DNA from: CAYJUM01 sp964478915
GTDB taxonomy: Bacteria > Nitrospirota > Nitrospiria > Nitrospirales > Nitrospiraceae
Length of the DNA: 15,744 bases
Reading direction: 5' to 3'
Assembly (NCBI GenBank): GCA_964478915.1
Contig: CAYZKG010000064.1
Location: forward strand, 1-15,744
The position numbers and the translations under genes are program-made. Below the pieces are notes generated by a model. The model did not search any database. It was not told where the DNA came from and saw only the letters and a list, made by a program, of their open reading frames with translations. Below are positions 12,395 through 15,744 of this stretch, one piece after another. The number at the start of each line of letters is the position of its first letter. Position 1 is the first letter of the stretch.

Positions 12395-13651
12395 ATGGTG
12401 ACGCCCCCGGGCAACTGGATTTTCGCGACCGGCCAGGCCTGGAAGTTGTACCTGGCGCTCGTGTCAGGCGGCCGGTTCAGGCTCCTCGTTCTGGTCGGGA
12501 TGCTGGCGGCTGTGCCGGCCTGGGCCGGTGAGCAACCGCTCGCGTCTCCGGAGCCGCGCCTCCGGGCGCGGGCGCTGGGCATTACAGTCGGGCGGTATGA
12601 GCCCGGTCCGTTCAATGCGATCACCGACGTGGCCGGCGTGAAGGTCGGCCATACCACGCTCATTCGGGGCGATGGCGCGTTGAAGCCCGGCGATGGGCCG
12701 GTGCGCACCGGCGTCACTGTGGTGGTGCCGCGCGACGATATCTGGCGCCGGAAGGTGCCGGCCGGCGCCTTCGTGCTCAACGGGACCGGAGAAATGACCG
12801 GGCTTGCCTGGGTGGCCGAGTCCGGATTCCTGGAATATCCGATCGCGCTCACGAGCACCCTGAATGTCCCACGGGTGGCCAATGGGGTCATGACATGGAT
12901 GATCAAGCGTTACCCCGGAATCGGCATCAGTGACGATACCCTGACGCCGGTCGTGGCGGAGTGTGATGACAGCCGCCTGAATGACAGCCAGGGCCGGCAT
13001 GTGTCCGAAGACGATGTCATGAAGGCGTTGGATGGAGCCGGAGCAGGGCCGGTCGCCGAGGGAAGCGTGGGGGCCGGCACCGGCATGGTGTCTTACGGCT
13101 TCAAAGGCGGAATCGGCACGGCCTCCCGCCGGTTGCCCGCGGAGGAAGGGGGATATACCGTCGGCGTGTTGGTCAACGCCAATCATGGTCGCCGGGAGGA
13201 ACTGGTCGTGGCGGGAATACCGGTGGGAAGATTGTACGAGGGCGCCGCGCCGGCGGCTGCTGCTGACGGGGGAGCCGGGGGCGAAGGCTCCATTATCGTG
13301 GTTATGGCGACGGACGCCCCGCTGGACAGCCGCCAGCTCTCCCGCCTGGCCAAGCGGGCGGCCCTCGGTTTGGCCAGGACCGGCTCGACGGTACGCCACG
13401 GCAGCGGCGATTTCATGCTGGCCTTCTCCACCGGCAACACGATCCCGCACCATCCTCAGGAACGGACCTTTCAGATGACCCATCTCGCTGACACCCATCT
13501 CAATCCCCTGTTCACCGCCACCGTCGAAGCCACCGAGGAGGCGATCCTCAATGCTCTGACCATGGCTACCACCATGGTTGGCCGAGACGGGCGGCGCGTC
13601 GAGGCCATCTCACTGGACCGTCTCCGCGCTCTGCTGGTCGGCAGACGCTAG
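12395..13651 (+). CDS. P1-family (DmpA-like) N-terminal nucleophile peptidase, exported (418 aa)
   Basis: P1/S58 peptidases are self-cleaving aminopeptidases of the DmpA/BapA type. The family pattern is clear: ITDVAGVKVGHTTL near residue 76, LNGTGEMTGL near 128, AEGSVGAGTGMVSYGFKGG near 221-239 and GEGSIIVVMATDAPLDSRQL near 296-315. By comparison with DmpA and BapA, self-cleavage should fall at Gly-Ser, with Ser299 as nucleophile. A signal peptide, LVLVGMLAAVPAWA, ends near residue 44, so the enzyme is likely periplasmic. The ATG at 12395 follows the previous stop by seven bases; a GTG at 12461 would give a more standard signal peptide. No good ribosome binding site is seen at either. It is probably the last gene of the DUF502 operon. 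Confidence 0.9.
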   Translation: MVTPPGNWIFATGQAWKLYLALVSGGRFRLLVLVGMLAAVPAWAGEQPLASPEPRLRARALGITVGRYEPGPFNAITDVAGVKVGHTTLIRGDGALKPGDGPVRTGVTVVVPRDDIWRRKVPAGAFVLNGTGEMTGLAWVAESGFLEYPIALTSTLNVPRVANGVMTWMIKRYPGIGISDDTLTPVVAECDDSRLNDSQGRHVSEDDVMKALDGAGAGPVAEGSVGAGTGMVSYGFKGGIGTASRRLPAEEGGYTVGVLVNANHGRREELVVAGIPVGRLYEGAAPAAAADGGAGGEGSIIVVMATDAPLDSRQLSRLAKRAALGLARTGSTVRHGSGDFMLAFSTGNTIPHHPQERTFQMTHLADTHLNPLFTATVEATEEAILNALTMATTMVGRDGRRVEAISLDRLRALLVGRR

Positions 13652-13666
13652 GGGGCTCGACGCCGG

Positions 13667-13695
13667 TTGCATATTCAAGGACGGACGTCTATCCT
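13667..13695 (+). promoter_or_regulatory. Promoter for the 74-aa protein and FIST gene pair
   Basis: TTGCAT (13667-13672) and TATCCT (13690-13695) are 17 bases apart. The expected start near 13702 leaves a leader of about 22 bases, with a GAGG ribosome binding site at 13716-13719 or close by. This rules out the longer open frame that would start at 13667. Confidence 0.55.
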
Positions 13696-13723
13696 AGGCC
13701 GAGCACAAACGGATCGAGGCAGC

Positions 13724-13948
13724 ATGAAAGAGTATCAGATCGGTGGCGCCTTAAAACTGATGACCGCGCTCGATAAAACGCAGAGCTTTGCCGAGTTTCT
13801 CCAGACGAGGTTGCTCCGGGCCCTGGAGATGGAAGACCCCACCGAATTGCACTATCTCTTGGCTCAACTCGATGACTATCATTCATTCATGTGGCGCTAC
13901 TACCAGAAGCTGAAAGAAGAGCGTGGGGACCGTGATAGACAAGCCTGA
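13724..13948 (+). CDS. Small alpha-helical protein encoded just before the FIST gene (74 aa)
   Basis: I do not recognise this protein. It is short, soluble and helical, with no cysteine. It begins MKEYQIGGALKLMTAL, has an acidic patch near the middle (EMEDPTELHYL), then a region rich in Tyr, Trp and His (DDYHSFMWRYYQKL), and ends in a highly charged tail. The ATG at 13724 has a GAGG just upstream and a good promoter before it. The FIST frame overlaps its end (by 26 bases if FIST starts at 13923), so the two products may act together; this is inference from position only. Confidence 0.65.
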   Translation: MKEYQIGGALKLMTALDKTQSFAEFLQTRLLRALEMEDPTELHYLLAQLDDYHSFMWRYYQKLKEERGDRDRQA

Positions 13949-15167
13949 AGGCGCGCTCACCGCATCGAGAGAAGCGGCCCGACCCGTCGGAATGAAGTTT
14001 GCCGTGTCGGCGTCCCGGGAGGGGAATCCGGTCGAAGCGGGGCTCCTGCTGGCCCGGGACATCAAGAGGGGACTCCTGTCAGAGCCGGTGGATCTCGCCT
14101 GTCTGTTCTTTTCGTCTCATTATGCCGACCATGCGGAATCCCTGAGCGCGGCGGTCCGCGAGGAACTGCGTCCGGGGCTCTTACTCGGCTGCACCGGCGA
14201 AGGCGTGCTTGCCAAGTCGGAAGAGATCGAGGGCGATGCTGCGGTGACGCTGTGGGCCGCGCGGTTGCCGGTCGTCCGCCTGACACCGGTGCGGCTGTCC
14301 GTCCTCCAGCATGACGAAGGGTACTCGGTGAGCGGATGGCCCGAAGGGCTCGGTGCCGGTCCTGAGCGGCCGACGTTCCTGCTGTTCGCCGATCCATTTT
14401 CGACGCCGGTCGATGAAGTGCTGGCGCTCATGGCGGATCGCTATCCGGGCTCCAAAGCCATCGGGGGCCTGGCCGGCGGCGGCAATGACTTGGGCGAGAA
14501 TCGCCTGGTTCTGAATGACGAGGTCTATGAAGGCGGCCTGGTCGGCGTGGCCTTGTCCGGTCCGGTTCAGATCAGAACCGTCATCTCCCAGGGGTGCCGG
14601 CCGATCGGCGAGCGGTTCGTCGTCACCAAAGCCGAGAAGACAGTGATCCAGGAGCTGGGTGGGACTCCGGCGTTGGTGCGCTTGCAACAGACCTTCGAGT
14701 CGTTGACCGAGCCGGATCGGCGCCTGGCGCACCGAGCCTTGCACATCGGGGTGCTCATGGACGAGCACCGCAACCGGTTCGAACGAGGCGATTTCCTGGT
14801 CCGTAACTTGATCGGGGCGGATCGCAACTCCGGTAGCATCGCCATCGGAGATGTCGTGCGCGAAGGGCAGACGGTGCAGTTTCATGTCCGGGACGCGCGC
14901 TCTGCCACCGAGGATCTGAAGCTCATGCTGGCCGCCGAGCGGGTCCGCTCTGACAAGCCTGTCTTGGGAGGCCTGGTGTTCAGTTGTTGCGGTCGGGGGC
15001 GCGGCCTGTTCGGGCGGCCACACCACGATGCGATGGCGATTCAGGAGGGGATCGGTGACGTCCCGCTTGCCGGGTTCTTCGCACAAGGTGAAATCGGGCC
15101 TGTCGGCGGCACCAATTTTCTGCACGGGTATACCGCCAGCATCGCGCTGTTCTCGGAGCCGGATTAA
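13923..15167 (+). CDS. FIST-domain sensory protein (FIST_N plus FIST_C, up to 414 aa)
   Basis: FIST domains are predicted small-ligand sensors that occur alone or joined to signalling domains. FIST_N runs from about residue 24 to 245, with GCTGEGVLAKSEEIEGDAA (about 91-109) and KAIGGLAGGGNDLGENRLVL. FIST_C follows and ends with GRGRGLFGRPHHDAMAIQEG and the signature FFAQGEIGPVGG, then FLHGYTASIALF. No output domain is attached, so it must work through a partner, possibly the 74-residue protein encoded before it. The start is uncertain: GTG 13923 overlaps the upstream gene, while ATG 13992 begins exactly at the domain (MKFAVSAS) but lacks a ribosome binding site. Confidence 0.9.
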   Translation: MGTVIDKPEGALTASREAARPVGMKFAVSASREGNPVEAGLLLARDIKRGLLSEPVDLACLFFSSHYADHAESLSAAVREELRPGLLLGCTGEGVLAKSEEIEGDAAVTLWAARLPVVRLTPVRLSVLQHDEGYSVSGWPEGLGAGPERPTFLLFADPFSTPVDEVLALMADRYPGSKAIGGLAGGGNDLGENRLVLNDEVYEGGLVGVALSGPVQIRTVISQGCRPIGERFVVTKAEKTVIQELGGTPALVRLQQTFESLTEPDRRLAHRALHIGVLMDEHRNRFERGDFLVRNLIGADRNSGSIAIGDVVREGQTVQFHVRDARSATEDLKLMLAAERVRSDKPVLGGLVFSCCGRGRGLFGRPHHDAMAIQEGIGDVPLAGFFAQGEIGPVGGTNFLHGYTASIALFSEPD

Positions 15168-15174
15168 ACCGATC

Positions 15175-15208
15175 ACCCCGCTCCAGCTGTAAAGCCGTGG
15201 AGCGGGGT
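15175..15208 (+). terminator. Stem-loop after the FIST gene, probable terminator
   Basis: A perfect 11-base stem (15175-15185 with 15198-15208), mostly G-C, has a 12-base loop and begins eight bases after the FIST stop codon. Only two T follow, so it may attenuate transcription or protect the 3' end more than terminate strictly. It separates FIST from the FKBP gene. Confidence 0.5.
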
Positions 15209-15239
15209 TCCCGGTCCAACGCCGAAGGAGGGGAGGCCG

Positions 15240-15698
15240 GTGTTCTCATCCCGAGTCAGGGACAGAGCGTCTTTCATCCTGGTGCAGGTCCTGGTGGCGC
15301 TCTGTACCGTCGCGACGGGCGGCGCAGAGGAACAGGAGAGCGGAAAAGGAGCAGGGAAAATGGTGACGACCGAATCGGGGCTCCAGTATATGGATCTCGT
15401 GGTGGGCGCCGGCCGGCAGGCGGAGCTGGGTGACACCGCCACCGTGCACTACACGGGCTGGCTCGCGGATGGGAAGAAGTTCGACAGCTCCCTGGATCGC
15501 AACGAGCCGTTCTCGTTTCGCGTCGGAGCGGGTCAGGTCATCAAAGGCTGGGACGAGGGAGTCGGCACCATGCAGGTTGGGGGGAAGCGGAAGCTCATTA
15601 TTCCGCCTCAGCTCGGATATGGCGCCCGTGGCGCCGGCAACGTCATTCCTCCGAATGCGACGCTCACCTTTGAGGTCGAGTTGCTCGGTCTCCGGTAG
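15240..15698 (+). CDS. Exported FKBP-type peptidyl-prolyl cis-trans isomerase (152 aa)
   Basis: This enzyme speeds cis-trans isomerisation of Xaa-Pro bonds during protein folding. One FKBP domain fills about residues 45-152, with the usual pocket residues: VHYTGWL, GKKFDSS, PFSFRVG, QVIKGWDEG, PPQLGYGARG and LTFEVELL. The first about 30 residues (basic start, then ASFILVQVLVALCTVATGGAE) form a signal peptide, so it should act in the periplasm. A short charged Glu/Gly/Lys linker joins the two. The GTG at 15240 has AAGGAGG nine bases upstream, which fixes the start. It lies downstream of a stem-loop and seems to be transcribed separately or by readthrough. Confidence 0.95.
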   Translation: MFSSRVRDRASFILVQVLVALCTVATGGAEEQESGKGAGKMVTTESGLQYMDLVVGAGRQAELGDTATVHYTGWLADGKKFDSSLDRNEPFSFRVGAGQVIKGWDEGVGTMQVGGKRKLIIPPQLGYGARGAGNVIPPNATLTFEVELLGLR

Positions 15699-15744
15699 CC
15701 GCTAGCCCTTCCGGATATAGCGAATCCTTGAATCTCAGCCCTCC

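Noticed and set aside
12464..13498. 344-codon open frame on the minus strand
   Set aside because: It is antisense to the P1 peptidase gene, whose protein is clearly conserved, and it shows no motif.
14181..15176. 331-codon open frame on the minus strand
   Set aside because: It is antisense to the FIST gene and has no recognisable domain.

Overview
The window is GC-rich bacterial DNA with tightly packed genes. The mix of genes suggests a Nitrospira-like member of the Nitrospirota: a full-length Lhr-type helicase, a FIST protein, DUF502, an exported FKBP and lipoproteins. The heptamer and REP-like repeats also fit. This placement rests on overall gene content and style, not on a marker gene, so it is moderate to low confidence.

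Left part (1-6453): a terminator closes an unseen upstream gene. Two small proteins of unknown function follow, each behind a recognisable sigma70-type promoter (138-461 and 549-917). A two-helix membrane protein (1001-1240) comes next and abuts the very large helicase gene lhr (1241-5710). Then come a small double-CxxC zinc-ribbon protein (5777-6040) and, on the opposite strand, a Trm112-family protein (6169-6453). The lhr gene carries four low-complexity stretches in frame. They are built from tandem heptanucleotides or a REP-like palindrome, and one heptamer array recurs as an exact 15-base inverted copy in the intergenic region upstream.

Middle part (about 6454-10100): an accessory region that looks like a decayed defence island. 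It holds an MNT nucleotidyltransferase gene joined to a frameshifted HEPN gene, and an OLD-family nuclease gene cut off after about 160 residues. Upstream of these on the minus strand are an intact DUF2130 coiled-coil protein with a PD-(D/E)XK-like core, a roughly 30-codon remnant of a SNF2-type helicase, a composite palindromic repeat and a DUF2283 protein. On the minus strand the order helicase remnant, DUF2130, OLD fragment looks like a former operon.

Right part (10381-15698): dense, intact, housekeeping-like genes. One probable five-gene operon encodes a DUF502 membrane protein, a GNAT acetyltransferase, two tandem BamE/SmpA-like lipoproteins and an exported P1-family (DmpA-like) peptidase. 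A separate promoter drives a 74-residue protein that overlaps a FIST-domain sensor gene. A stem-loop separates these from a secreted FKBP-type prolyl isomerase. Much of this block acts at the cell envelope.

Three genes (138, 5777, 10381) have a -10 box placed so that the transcript should begin at or within two bases of the start codon. Leaderless or near-leaderless translation is therefore likely for them, beside genes with ordinary ribosome binding sites. No rRNA, tRNA, CRISPR array, transposase or phage gene was seen.
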